Shown here piece after piece: positions 14,011-21,503 of a stretch of DNA of 23,158 nucleotides (position 1 is the stretch's first letter; each line of letters begins with the position of its first letter). The stretch lies in contig CAZMTT010000014.1 in NCBI GenBank assembly GCA_964569555.1, forward strand, positions 1 to 23,158. Reading direction: 5' to 3'. The DNA is from G020353235 sp964569555 (GTDB lineage: Bacteria > Chloroflexota > Dehalococcoidia > Dehalococcoidales > JAUYDJ01). The translations under genes were made by a program, and so were the position numbers. The notes under the pieces are model-generated. The model was not told where the DNA came from. It did no database searches and saw only the letters and a program-made list of their open reading frames with translations.

Positions 14011-14859
14011 CTATTTAGCTGGCTTTATGGCTTGTTTCTTAGCCAGCGCAATCAGTGTTTCGGCGGCGGCTAGCGGCACCTCCACCCCGCCCAGCATGGT
14101 CTCGTTGCTCTCATCCAGCCCATGGTAGTCGCTGCCGCCGGTAACGATAAGATTATGCTGATTAGCTAGGCTGAGTAGCCGGGCTATTTTGTCTAGGTCG
14201 TAGTTATTGTAGTACACCTCGATGCCGACCAGCCCCACTTTCTTCAGCTCGGCTGTCATCGTCTCCGGGTCATCAATGGTCAGCGGGTGTCCCAGCACGG
14301 GCAAGCCACTGGCTTGTAGTACCAGTTCGACCGCCTCGGCCGGGGTTATCTTGGCCCTGTCCACATAGGCGGGACCACCCCGCCCGATATACTTAGTAAA
14401 CGCTTCCCTGATGGTGTTAATATAGCCCTTCTCGAGCAGGGCCTGGGCAATATGGGGGCGCCCGAAAGCGCCATCGCCAGCGATTTCCTGGACTCGCTGC
14501 CAGTCAAGGTGGACCCCCAGGTCTTTCAGCTTGGCAATCATTCCCTGCGCCCGGTCTCGTCGGGAGTGACGCAAAATCTCCAGGGCCTCATTTAGCCTGC
14601 GGTTGGTATAGTCAATAAAGTAGCCGAGGACATGGGCTTCACCATTGGGGACATCAGTGTTAATTTCTATGCCGGGGATAACTTTTAGCTTGGGAAAGGC
14701 CTGGGCGGCGAGCAGGGCAGGGGCGATACCGTTTACCGTGTCATGGTCGGTAATGGCGATGACACTCAGGCCAAGTTCTACCGATTTAGCCACAATTTCG
14801 GCCGGGCTAAATCTCCCGTCAGAAGCTGTGGAATGGATATGGAGGTCTATCTTGGACAC
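14011..14859 (-). CDS. PHP-domain phosphoesterase (RNase AM/TrpH-like)
   Basis: This is a 282-residue PHP-fold phosphatase of the YciV/TrpH group, whose members act on 3',5'-nucleoside bisphosphates and trim RNA 5' ends. Metal ligands are visible in DLHIHSTASDG (H7, H9, D14), ITDHDT (D38, H39), PGIEINT (E65), AHVLGYF (H76), GRPHIAQ, LGHPLT and GGSDYHG. The start is GTG 14859, two bases after the stop of the YmdB-like gene, with GAGGT 9 bases upstream. It sits downstream of rny and ymdB, so a role in RNA or nucleotide turnover fits the context. The enzyme class is clear; the exact substrate is inferred from relatives. Confidence 0.9.
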   Translation of the reverse strand: MSKIDLHIHSTASDGRFSPAEIVAKSVELGLSVIAITDHDTVNGIAPALLAAQAFPKLKVIPGIEINTDVPNGEAHVLGYFIDYTNRRLNEALEILRHSRRDRAQGMIAKLKDLGVHLDWQRVQEIAGDGAFGRPHIAQALLEKGYINTIREAFTKYIGRGGPAYVDRAKITPAEAVELVLQASGLPVLGHPLTIDDPETMTAELKKVGLVGIEVYYNNYDLDKIARLLSLANQHNLIVTGGSDYHGLDESNETMLGGVEVPLAAAETLIALAKKQAIKPAK

Positions 14860-14861
14860 GA

Positions 14862-15629
14862 TTAGGCTACCTCACGGTAGATTCGCTCGATGCCGGTTGC
14901 TTTGCCGCTCGCCTCGTCCAGCTTGACCAGTATGGCGTTAAATTCGGTCTTGCCTTTGCCTACCGATAGGTGGTGGGGTAACATGGTCAGGAAGTGGTGG
15001 ATTACCGATTTGGTATCATCACCGATAACCGAGTCCATCGGGCCGGTCATACCGATATCGGTGACATAAGCCGTGCCTTTGGGTAGCAGCTGGGTATCAA
15101 TGGTGCCGACATGGGTATGGGTGCCGAGCACGGCACTGACTCTGCCGTCAAGATAGCGCCCCAGGGCTATCTTTTCCGAGGTTGCCTCAGCGTGGAAATC
15201 AATAATGATAACCGCTGGCTTGGGTTTGACCTCAGCCAGCAGTTTATCCATCGCCCGGAAGGGGCAGTCAAAGTCGCCCATAAAAGTCCGGCCGATTAGA
15301 TTGACTATCATCGTCTGCTTGATGATGATATAGCCTCTGCCCGGTACTCCCGGCGGATAATTTAGCGGCCGCAGGATGGGCAATTTTCCCTCAAGATAGG
15401 GGAAAATCTCTTTCTGCGCCCAGATGTGGTTTCCCGAGGTCAGCACATCAACGCCGGTGGCAAACAGTTCGTTGGCGGTGGCCGGGGTTAACCCCAGGCC
15501 ACCGGCGGTATTCTCGGCATTAGCGATAACCAGGTCCAGGCCGAGTTCCTGTTTTAATTCGGGCAAAAGCTCTCTGGTTGCCCGGCGCCCGGGACGTCCG
15601 ATTATATCACCGATGGCTAGTACCAACAC
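14862..15629 (-). CDS. ymdB: YmdB-family metallophosphoesterase
   Basis: This 255-residue protein belongs to the TIGR00282/YmdB family. In Bacillus the homologue is a cyclic-nucleotide phosphodiesterase that influences biofilm and motility genes and is encoded next to rny. Metal ligand candidates are D8 (AIGDIIG), E39 and N40 (NAEN), N67/H68 (SGNHIW), H146 (IDFHAE), and H171/H173 (GTHTHVGT). The GTG start at 15629 lies 9 bases after the rny stop, with AGGT upstream. The order rny then ymdB, as in Firmicutes and other phyla, supports the assignment and suggests linked control of RNA decay. Confidence 0.92.
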   Translation of the reverse strand: MLVLAIGDIIGRPGRRATRELLPELKQELGLDLVIANAENTAGGLGLTPATANELFATGVDVLTSGNHIWAQKEIFPYLEGKLPILRPLNYPPGVPGRGYIIIKQTMIVNLIGRTFMGDFDCPFRAMDKLLAEVKPKPAVIIIDFHAEATSEKIALGRYLDGRVSAVLGTHTHVGTIDTQLLPKGTAYVTDIGMTGPMDSVIGDDTKSVIHHFLTMLPHHLSVGKGKTEFNAILVKLDEASGKATGIERIYREVA

Positions 15630-15638
15630 TGTCTTTAC

Positions 15639-17174
15639 CTACTTAGCGTAGTCCACCGCCCTGGTCTCTCTCAGCACGGTGACCTTTATTTGCCCGGGAT
15701 AGTCCAGGCTCCCCTCTACTTGCTTGACGATATCTCGCGCCAGCCTCATCGCGCCCAGGTCATCAATCTCCTCCGGCTTGACCAGGATGCGGATTTCGCG
15801 ACCGGCCTGGATAGCGTAAGATTTCTCCACTCCCTTGAAGCTATTGGCGATATCCTCCAGTGCCTTTAAGCGCTTCAGGTAGCCCTCCAGCGATTCCCGC
15901 CGGGCACCCGGCCGGGCACCGCTGATGGCATCAGCCGCCGAGATGATGTAGCCCCAGATGCTGGTCGTTTCTGTTTCAAGGTGATGCTCGGCAGTACCCT
16001 GGACTACCTCCGGTGCTTTATCCCACTGCTTGACCAGGTCAGCGCCGATGGCGGCATGGGTTCCCTCTACCTCGCGGTCAACCGCCTTGCCAATGTCATG
16101 AAGAAGTCCGGCTCGCTTGGCCAGGGCGACATTGGCGCCCAGCTCGGTGGCAATCATGCCGGCGAGATGGGACACCTCAATACTGTGGCTGAGGACATTC
16201 TGCCCGTAGCTGGTGCGATATTTAAGCCGTCCCAGAAGCTTGATTAGCTCAGGGCGCAGCCCGGGCACGCCTACCTGGTAGGCGGCCTGTTCACCGGCAC
16301 TGTAGATGGTGGCGTCCACTTCTTCTTTGGTCTTGGCGACCACTTCCTCAATACGGGCGGGGTGAATCCGTCCGTCCAGAATGAGCTTGGATAGCGCCAG
16401 GCGGGCAATTTCGCGGCGCACCGGGTCAAAGCTGGACAGGGTAACCGCTTCGGGGGTATCGTCAATAATCAGGTCAACACCGGTTGCCTGCTCAAGGGCT
16501 CTGATGTTACGCCCCTCTCTGCCGATAAGCCGTCCCTTCATCTCATCGCTGGGCAGCGGGACAACCGCCACCGTAGTCTCGGATACGATTTCAGAGGCAG
16601 CACGCTGGATAGCCGGGCACAGAATCTCCTGAGTTTTCTTATTGGTATCTTCTTTTAACTCGGCTTCCCATTCCCGGATACGCCGGGTGGCTTCATCGCG
16701 CAGTTCGATTTCTATATTCTCCATAAGAGACTGCTTCGCCTCGGCACTGGACATACCCGAAATCAGTTCTAGCTGTTGCAGTTGCTTGCTTCTGGCCTCT
16801 TCCAGGTGAGCCCGCAACGTATCTATCCCCTTTTCTTTGTTGGCTAGATTGCGGTCACGGTTCTCCAGGGCTTCCAGTTTGCGGTCCACACTTTCTGTCT
16901 TCTGGGTCAAGCGGTTTTCCAGATTCTGGAGTTCACCACGCCGCTCCTTGTATTCGGCATCCACGGTTACTTTGATTTTGTCGGCTTCTACCTTGGCATC
17001 ATTGAGTATTTTTTTGGCTTCATTTCGGGCTTCAGCCAGGGCTCTTACCGCTTTCCGCTGGGTAAGCCGTATCTGGCGGTTCATGAACAGCTGCCGAATA
17101 AGAAAGACAGCTAACCCCCCCAGCACCAAGCCGATAACAAGACTGGAAAAATAAACAAATAGGTTTAAGACCAT
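15639..17174 (-). CDS. rny: Ribonuclease Y
   Basis: RNase Y is the membrane-anchored endoribonuclease that starts mRNA decay in many bacteria lacking RNase E. The 511-residue protein has, in order, an N-terminal membrane helix (about 5-27), a long charged coiled coil (about 35-195), a KH domain with GRLIGREGRN (214-223), and an HD domain with H359/D360 in AKRAGLLHDIGKAVD plus TAEHHLET. The length matches the family (about 510-520). The start ATG 17174 has a strong AAAGGAGATG ribosome site. An inverted repeat sits just upstream at 17191-17220. It follows recA and recX and precedes ymdB. Confidence 0.97.
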   Translation of the reverse strand: MVLNLFVYFSSLVIGLVLGGLAVFLIRQLFMNRQIRLTQRKAVRALAEARNEAKKILNDAKVEADKIKVTVDAEYKERRGELQNLENRLTQKTESVDRKLEALENRDRNLANKEKGIDTLRAHLEEARSKQLQQLELISGMSSAEAKQSLMENIEIELRDEATRRIREWEAELKEDTNKKTQEILCPAIQRAASEIVSETTVAVVPLPSDEMKGRLIGREGRNIRALEQATGVDLIIDDTPEAVTLSSFDPVRREIARLALSKLILDGRIHPARIEEVVAKTKEEVDATIYSAGEQAAYQVGVPGLRPELIKLLGRLKYRTSYGQNVLSHSIEVSHLAGMIATELGANVALAKRAGLLHDIGKAVDREVEGTHAAIGADLVKQWDKAPEVVQGTAEHHLETETTSIWGYIISAADAISGARPGARRESLEGYLKRLKALEDIANSFKGVEKSYAIQAGREIRILVKPEEIDDLGAMRLARDIVKQVEGSLDYPGQIKVTVLRETRAVDYAK

Positions 17175-17190
17175 ATTACATCTCCTTTCG

Positions 17191-17220
17191 CTATAGCCTT
17201 CTGGTTAAGGCGGGCTATAG
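17191..17220 (-). repeat. Inverted and direct repeats between recX and rny
   Basis: CTATAGCC (17191-17198) and GGCTATAG (17213-17220) form an 8-base-pair inverted repeat with a 14-base loop. A competing hairpin GCCTT/AAGGC lies inside it. Read on the minus strand, GGCTATAGC occurs twice in direct orientation, 24 bases apart, just before the rny ribosome site. It has no T-run, so a simple terminator is unlikely; an mRNA stabiliser or control site is possible. Confidence 0.4.
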
Positions 17221-17224
17221 CCGG

Positions 17225-17860
17225 TTAGTTCGTTTTATTCCCCTCCTCCGGCCACATTTGTGCTATGGTGTGGTTTATCACCGCATAATTAAAGCCGCGT
17301 CGCCTGAGAAAGCTACCCAGCCGCTGACGAAATTGCGGGTAATCATAGCCGGATAGACTGCGAGCCTTACTCAGGGCGGCGCGATAGGCACTATCGCTGT
17401 CGTCAATGGTAGCCACTACCTGATTCATAACCTCTTCGGCTACCCTCTTTTGTCTCAGCTCTCGCCGGGTCAGCCACTGGCTGCGCGGGCTGAATGACTG
17501 CCGATTATCCCTCCAGAATTGGGCAAAAGCCAGGTCATCGACCAGTCCCTGTTCCTTTAGTTTGGCTACCACCGCTTCAAGGCAGTCATTATCAAAGCCA
17601 CGTCGGCAAAGCCGTTCTTTTAGCTCGGCTTCACTTCGGGGCCGGTAGCTGAGATAACGGGCAGCGGCATCATAGCATCGCTGGTAGCTGTCCGAGCCGG
17701 TTAATGCCTCAACCTGATGAGGCGATAGCTCCTGACCGACCTTTAGCTCTTCTTTTGCCGCCAGCTCAGCCTGGAGGCTGAAGGCAAAACGGCCGTCCAG
17801 AAACAGGTTGACCCGTTTGCCCTGACCCCTCCCGGCGCGGATGGCGGTTACTTTGCTCAT
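17225..17860 (-). CDS. recX: Regulatory protein RecX
   Basis: RecX binds RecA filaments and limits their activity. The 211-residue protein shows the repeated three-helix units of the family: YLSYRPRSEAELKERLCRRGF (about 69-89), VVAKLKEQGLVDDLAFAQFW (97-116), and RRELRQKRVAEEVMNQV. The C-terminal unit (FRQRLGSFLRRRGFNYAVI) is also present. The N terminus (about 1-60) is the extension common in Gram-positive and Chloroflexota RecX. It lies 95 bases downstream of recA, separated by a hairpin (17884-17923) likely to lower its expression relative to recA. The start ATG 17860 has a modest AGGTTA site. Confidence 0.92.
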   Translation of the reverse strand: MSKVTAIRAGRGQGKRVNLFLDGRFAFSLQAELAAKEELKVGQELSPHQVEALTGSDSYQRCYDAAARYLSYRPRSEAELKERLCRRGFDNDCLEAVVAKLKEQGLVDDLAFAQFWRDNRQSFSPRSQWLTRRELRQKRVAEEVMNQVVATIDDSDSAYRAALSKARSLSGYDYPQFRQRLGSFLRRRGFNYAVINHTIAQMWPEEGNKTN

Positions 17861-17883
17861 TAACCTGTTATCCCCTTTTAAAC

Positions 17884-17923
17884 AACTAAGGCTGACGCCT
17901 GAGCCTCAGCCTTAGCCTTAGTT
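17884..17923 (-). terminator. recA-recX intergenic hairpin (attenuator)
   Basis: AACTAAGGCT (17884-17893) pairs perfectly with AGCCTTAGTT (17914-17923). An alternative stem pairs CTAAGGCTGA (17886-17895) with TCAGCCTTAG (17906-17915). In the minus-strand transcript it lies after recA and before recX and is followed by GTTTAAAA, a weak U-tract. A leaky terminator between recA and recX is known in E. coli, and this would act in the same way. Confidence 0.6.
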
Positions 17924-17955
17924 ATGCCTATTCGTTTGTCTAAACTGGTTTAAGG

Positions 17956-18969
17956 TCAATCTCCACTTTGTGGAGCTGAGTTAGTGTTGGCTGAGGCTCT
18001 GATCTCCTGTTCCAGTTGCTGGGCAAGTTCCGGTTGCTTGCTCAAGTATTGCTTAGCACTCTCCCTGCCTTGCCCCAGACGAACATCACCATAGGAGAAA
18101 AAAGCGCCAGCTTTCTTCACTACCCCGAGTTGTACTCCCAGGTCAATAAGGTCGGCCTCCCGGCTTATCCCGTAGGCAAACATGATGTCAAACTCAGCAC
18201 TGCGGAATGGGGGTGCCACCTTGTTCTTGACCACCCTGGCCCTGATATGACTGCCGGTGGCAGTATCTCCCTGCTTGATAGTATCAATACGCCTCAGGTC
18301 TATCCTTACTGAGCTATAGAATTTGAGAGCCCGCCCACCCGGTGTCACTTCCGGATTACCGAAGATAATACCGACCTTTTCTCTTAGCTGGTTGATAAAT
18401 ACTACCGCCGTCCCTGACTTGCCGATGGCGGCCGCCAGCTTTCTTAGTGCTTGTGACATAAGGCGGGCTTGTAGGCCAACGTGAGCATCTCCCATTTCCC
18501 CCTCAATTTCAGCCCGGGGGACCAGGGCGGCGACACTATCAACCACAATCACATCAACTGCCCCGCTTCTGACCAGTGCCTCGGTAATCTCCAGGGCCTG
18601 CTCTCCGGTGTCAGGCTGGGAGACGAGCAGGTCATCAATATTTACTCCGCAATGGCCAGCATAGGTAGGGTCGAAGCAGTGCTCAACGTCGATATAGGCG
18701 GCCGTGCCGCCCCGCTTCTGTGCTTCGGCAATGATATGCTGTCCCAGGGTGGTTTTCCCGGAGGACTCCGGTCCGAATATTTCGGTCATCCGCCCTCGGG
18801 GTATGCCGCCCACACCCAGTGCTCGGTCCAGTGACAGTGCCCCGCTGGGGATAGCCTCCACCGCTGTCGCCGTGGTCGTCTTCCCCAGCTTCACGATTGA
18901 GCCTTCACCAAACCGTTTTTCAATGTGGTCAATAGCTAGCTCGAGCGCTTTCTCTTTTTCAGTGGTCAT
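17956..18969 (-). CDS. recA: Recombinase A
   Basis: RecA forms filaments on single-stranded DNA, drives strand exchange and activates LexA cleavage. From ATG 18969 the protein has 337 residues. It has Walker A GPESSGKT (66-73, K72 as in E. coli), the Walker B strand VIVVDSVAAL, the L1 region EIEGEMGDAHVG, FINQLREKVG, and GNPEVTPGGRALKF (L2). The C-terminal tail is short and only mildly acidic. A longer frame from GTG 18993 exists, but its codons fall in the promoter, and homologues start near MTTEKEKAL. The leader is predicted to be only about 8 bases without a Shine-Dalgarno site. nadE lies upstream, and recX, rny and ymdB follow. Confidence 0.98.
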   Translation of the reverse strand: MTTEKEKALELAIDHIEKRFGEGSIVKLGKTTTATAVEAIPSGALSLDRALGVGGIPRGRMTEIFGPESSGKTTLGQHIIAEAQKRGGTAAYIDVEHCFDPTYAGHCGVNIDDLLVSQPDTGEQALEITEALVRSGAVDVIVVDSVAALVPRAEIEGEMGDAHVGLQARLMSQALRKLAAAIGKSGTAVVFINQLREKVGIIFGNPEVTPGGRALKFYSSVRIDLRRIDTIKQGDTATGSHIRARVVKNKVAPPFRSAEFDIMFAYGISREADLIDLGVQLGVVKKAGAFFSYGDVRLGQGRESAKQYLSKQPELAQQLEQEIRASANTNSAPQSGD

Positions 18970-18983
18970 ATTCGTCTGGATAT

Positions 18984-19012
18984 ATAATAACACAGATATT
19001 TGGTTGAAACAA
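18984..19012 (-). promoter_or_regulatory. recA promoter
   Basis: On the minus strand TTGTTT (19012-19007), 17 bases and TATTAT (18989-18984) form the promoter; the start should be near 18977. I saw no obvious LexA box of the GAAC-N4-GTTC kind. Confidence 0.5.
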
Positions 19013-19069
19013 TATAAGCGACACTCAGACTAAAAGGATATAATTGAGGGCAGTTTTTGGGCTGATTTC

Positions 19070-19106
19070 GTGCCCGATTGGCTGGCTAGGCGCTAAAATC
19101 GGGCAC
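19070..19106 (-). repeat. 10-bp inverted repeat spanning the nadE stop codon
   Basis: GTGCCCGATT (19070-19079) and AATCGGGCAC (19097-19106) are perfect complements separated by 17 bases. In the nadE transcript the first arm encodes the near-final residues VPDF and the loop contains the TAG stop. No T-run follows, so it may stabilise the mRNA end or weakly terminate before recA. Confidence 0.45.
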
Positions 19107-19820
19107 TTGCGGGGGCAGACGCTTGTGGTTACTGGAGGCTATCATCGCCACAATCTTTTTCCTGACCGCCTCACTGGCTTCGCCGCTGAGCAGATAGCGG
19201 TCAAGCTCCTCATAGCTAAACCCCAGCTCAGCCTCATCGCTTTGCCCCTCCCACAGCCCGGCGGAGGGGGGCTTGTCAATAATCGCCTTGGGGATACCGA
19301 GAAAGTGAGCCAGTTCTCTCACCTGTCTCTTGACCAGGTTGCCTAATGGCATGATATCGGTGGCGCCATCACCGTGCTTGGTAAAGTAGCCTATGGCAAG
19401 CTCACTTCTATTAGTGGCGCCAATAACCAGGTATTTAAGCTGGTTAGCCAGGTAGTAAAGAACGAGCATCCTCAGTCTGGCCTTGAAGTTACCTTCAGCC
19501 AACTGGCTGATGGCCGGCTCGGTGCTTTCACGGGGTAGAATCTCAAGCAGGCTATCACAGATGCCGTCCAGAGACACGGTCTGGGTCGGAATGGCAAACT
19601 TGTCGGCTAGCTGCTGGGCGTGCGTCACATCCTCCTGGCGGCTGTGGCAGGGCATAATCACCCCCAGTGTGCTCCGGGGCAGGGCACGCTGGCAGAGCAC
19701 GGCCAGTACCGAAGAATCGAGCCCACCGCTCATACCAAGCACCGCCCCCTGGCACCCCGCCGCGGCTACTTTATGCCTTATCCACGAGACTAACTTGTCG
19801 GCTAGCTGCTTGGTCTCCAT
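19086..19820 (-). CDS. nadE: Ammonia-dependent NAD+ synthase
   Basis: NadE converts nicotinic acid adenine dinucleotide to NAD with ATP and ammonia, in the cytoplasm. The 244-residue protein has the ATP pyrophosphatase loop GMSGGLDSS (29-37), GATNRSELAIGYFTKHGDGA (the deamido-NAD site), IMPLGNLVKRQVRELA, and DKPPSAGLWEGQSDEAELG. All are typical of the short form without a glutaminase domain, which uses ammonia directly. The start ATG 19820 has AAGGGG upstream and a promoter at 19850-19878. It begins the long minus-strand gene series that includes recA. A 19-base direct repeat inside the gene encodes the two QLADK segments. Confidence 0.95.
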   Translation of the reverse strand: METKQLADKLVSWIRHKVAAAGCQGAVLGMSGGLDSSVLAVLCQRALPRSTLGVIMPCHSRQEDVTHAQQLADKFAIPTQTVSLDGICDSLLEILPRESTEPAISQLAEGNFKARLRMLVLYYLANQLKYLVIGATNRSELAIGYFTKHGDGATDIMPLGNLVKRQVRELAHFLGIPKAIIDKPPSAGLWEGQSDEAELGFSYEELDRYLLSGEASEAVRKKIVAMIASSNHKRLPPQVPDFSA

Positions 19821-19849
19821 ATAAATAATGCCCCTTTAGCGTAGTAAAT

Positions 19850-19878
19850 ATAATACCGCTATAGTTGATTTAGCACAA
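19850..19878 (-). promoter_or_regulatory. nadE promoter
   Basis: On the minus strand TTGTGC (19878-19873), 17 bases and TATTAT (19855-19850) form the promoter. The leader is about 22 bases with AAAGGGG in it. It overlaps the divergent promoter of the DUF998 gene. Confidence 0.6.
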
Positions 19879-19893
19879 CCTGTTTGGTTAAAT
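19865..19893 (+). promoter_or_regulatory. Promoter of DUF998 gene
   Basis: TTGATT (19865-19870), 17 bases and TTAAAT (19888-19893) form the promoter, with a predicted start near 19900. The -10 box lies inside the palindrome at 19886-19902. Confidence 0.55.
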
Positions 19894-19902
19894 TAGTTAA
19901 CC
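19886..19902. promoter_or_regulatory. Palindrome over -10 box, possible operator
   Basis: GGTTAA, five bases (ATTAG) and TTAACC form a perfect 6-base inverted repeat. It covers the -10 box and predicted start of the DUF998 promoter, a usual position for a repressor site. No regulator gene is adjacent. Confidence 0.4.
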
Positions 19903-19910
19903 GGGTAGCT

Positions 19911-20645
19911 ATGGGGACAATGGGCATGATTTATTCAGTTGGCCGAAGGCTCTTGAGCGATAGCCGGGCCAGGGCATCACAATATATGAGATTTATGGCC
20001 ACCCTCAGGCATTTGAATTTATTTGGCATGGTGGCTCTGGCCGGGGTTATTATACCCTTTCTGATGCTCCTGACCGAGATTATTCTTATTTATTTTAATC
20101 CCAGCTACAATCCCATTGTTGAATCTATCAGTGCTCTGGGATTGAAGCCGTTGGGCTGGGTGCAGAGTATCAGCTTTCTGATGGTTGGCCTGTTAACGGA
20201 GATATTCGCCTTCGGGCTTTATTTTAGTGTTAAAAGGCGTATCGGCTTCAGGACAGGTATCGCCTTGCTGGTCTTTTTTGGCTTTGGTCTGCTGCTTATC
20301 GGTGCCTTCCGAATACAACCCTCGGGCGGTTCATATACTGTCGAAAACATAATACACTATCTAACGGCACGCGCCATTTTCGGCTTATTCCCGATTGCCT
20401 GTTTCCTGATGGCAATAAGCCTGAGAGCTGACCCCGGTTGGAAAGTCCTTTTTGGCTATACTATTGTTACCGGTGTTATCGCGGCGGTTCTGGCCATACT
20501 CTGGATTTCTTTTCAGTTCCAAATCAACTGGTTCGGTCTCTATGAACGGATACTGGTCGCCAACGCGGTGGTCTGGCTGGAAGTAATGGCGGTAAATCTC
20601 TTGCGTCTCTCCATACGTGAAATCAAGGGAGACTGGGCGATATGA
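19911..20645 (+). CDS. DUF998 family membrane protein
   Basis: This is an integral membrane protein of about 244 residues with six or so hydrophobic segments. SYNPIVESISALGLKPLGW after the first helix and the LLIGAFRIQPSGG stretch are typical of DUF998, a family without known function. Start choice: the frame is open from TTG 19884, but that codon precedes the predicted transcription start. ATG 19911, 19920 and 19926 are all possible, the second with GGGGA close upstream. The TGA stop overlaps the ATG of the DUF763-like fragment (ATGA), which suggests the two were once coupled. The function is unknown. Confidence 0.72.
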   Translation: MGTMGMIYSVGRRLLSDSRARASQYMRFMATLRHLNLFGMVALAGVIIPFLMLLTEIILIYFNPSYNPIVESISALGLKPLGWVQSISFLMVGLLTEIFAFGLYFSVKRRIGFRTGIALLVFFGFGLLLIGAFRIQPSGGSYTVENIIHYLTARAIFGLFPIACFLMAISLRADPGWKVLFGYTIVTGVIAAVLAILWISFQFQINWFGLYERILVANAVVWLEVMAVNLLRLSIREIKGDWAI

Positions 20646-20809
20646 CGGGAAATTATAAAGCGGTGCCCACCCGCACCGGTGTTGCCAATCTGCCCCTCCA
20701 CTACGGTAAGGCGCCACCGCTTCGCTTAAATAGCAGATACCCCCCGCTCACCCCGCCCAGAATTATGGCTACCGCCACTATGCCCAGGGCACAGAGCAGG
20801 GCGGCGTAG
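20642..20809 (+). pseudogene. Truncated 5' end of a DUF763 gene
   Basis: The frame opens with ATG 20642 (overlapping the DUF998 stop) and encodes 55 residues. Residues 10-25, TRTGVANLPLHYGKAP, match the highly conserved start of DUF763 proteins, normally followed by WLFxRM. Here the match stops at about 20716 and the frame continues as proline- and arginine-rich sequence that is simply the complement of the TIGR01906 gene, to a stop at 20807. Full DUF763 proteins are several hundred residues, so most of the gene has been lost. The junction lies in the last codons of the convergent TIGR01906 gene. The DUF763 identification comes from memory of the family signature. Confidence 0.65.
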
Positions 20810-21402
20810 CGGAAGAAAGACTCGGGGAAGAGCAGAAGCATGTAGCCTTTGGCTGACCAGTAGGGATTGGTGAAGAAGAGAAGGTGGAACTGATAGAAAA
20901 TCTGGCGGAAGCCGGTGAGGGTGTTTAATAACACCAGACCTAGAATGAGCAGCAGGGTAAGACCGCTGCCACCCACAACCCCCCGGGCCAGCTGGCGGCG
21001 GTCTTTACGCCAGAAGAGATAGACCCCGCTGTAGGCGAGGGCGTAAATCAGCGTCCCCAGCAAGACCCAGTAGTCCAGCCAGATTAGCCGCTTGACATCG
21101 CTGAAGTGAATAACTTCTTCCGGGGTGAAGAGGGGGGTTGTCTCGCCGTCCTGAATGACGGTAAGGTCAATATATTCTTCCGCCGAGTTAAAATAGCCAA
21201 TCAGCCCGGCGTATATCTCTTCCAGCTCGGTATCAGACAGCTTCAGTCCGGCCCCGGCTAGGTCTTCTTTAACCTGATATTTCTCCGGGCTGTGGGGATA
21301 GAGCCAGAGGCTGTTCACCGCCCCGCCCAGGCTGGCGGTCAGCAGCAGTACCGGCAGGCAAAGAATAAATGCCCCGCGGGCTACCGTAACCAAAAATTTC
21401 AA
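20701..21402 (-). CDS. TIGR01906 family integral membrane protein
   Basis: This 233-residue protein has an N-terminal membrane helix (about 8-29), an extracytoplasmic part of about 80 residues, and then three hydrophobic segments (about 109-130, 145-165, 195-225). YFNSAEEYIDL, LFTPEEVIHFSDVKRLI and the spacing of the helices are typical of TIGR01906, an uncharacterised family in Firmicutes and Chloroflexota. The start is TTG 21402 with GGGGGTAAG just upstream; a weak -10 box (TAAAAT, 21425-21420) precedes it. The last residues, SGGALP, are encoded on sequence that reads as a DUF763 fragment on the other strand, so its C terminus may have been remade at the junction. The gene diverges from dnaE. 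Confidence 0.8.
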   Translation of the reverse strand: MKFLVTVARGAFILCLPVLLLTASLGGAVNSLWLYPHSPEKYQVKEDLAGAGLKLSDTELEEIYAGLIGYFNSAEEYIDLTVIQDGETTPLFTPEEVIHFSDVKRLIWLDYWVLLGTLIYALAYSGVYLFWRKDRRQLARGVVGGSGLTLLLILGLVLLNTLTGFRQIFYQFHLLFFTNPYWSAKGYMLLLFPESFFRYAALLCALGIVAVAIILGGVSGGYLLFKRSGGALP

Positions 21403-21466
21403 GTCTTACCCCCGCCCAAATTTTACACTTTCAAGGCTAAAAATAATACCCCGCCAGATTAGCCCT

Positions 21467-21476
21467 GTGCTATAAT
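21467..21476 (+). promoter_or_regulatory. dnaE promoter (extended -10)
   Basis: TGTGCTATAAT gives a perfect TATAAT (21471-21476) preceded by TG at the extended -10 position. No good -35 hexamer is seen at 17 bases. The predicted start is near 21483, with GGGGAGAG at 21494-21501 in the leader. Confidence 0.65.
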
Positions 21477-21503
21477 TACGGAAACGCCGGGCTGGGGAGA
21501 GTG

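Noticed and set aside
18970..18993. Eight extra residues at the RecA N terminus from GTG 18993
   Set aside because: These codons overlap the predicted -10 box and transcription start, and RecA homologues begin at the MTTEKEKAL-like position.
18970..19030. LexA (SOS) box in the recA promoter
   Set aside because: No GAAC-N4-GTTC or similar palindrome was found in the region.
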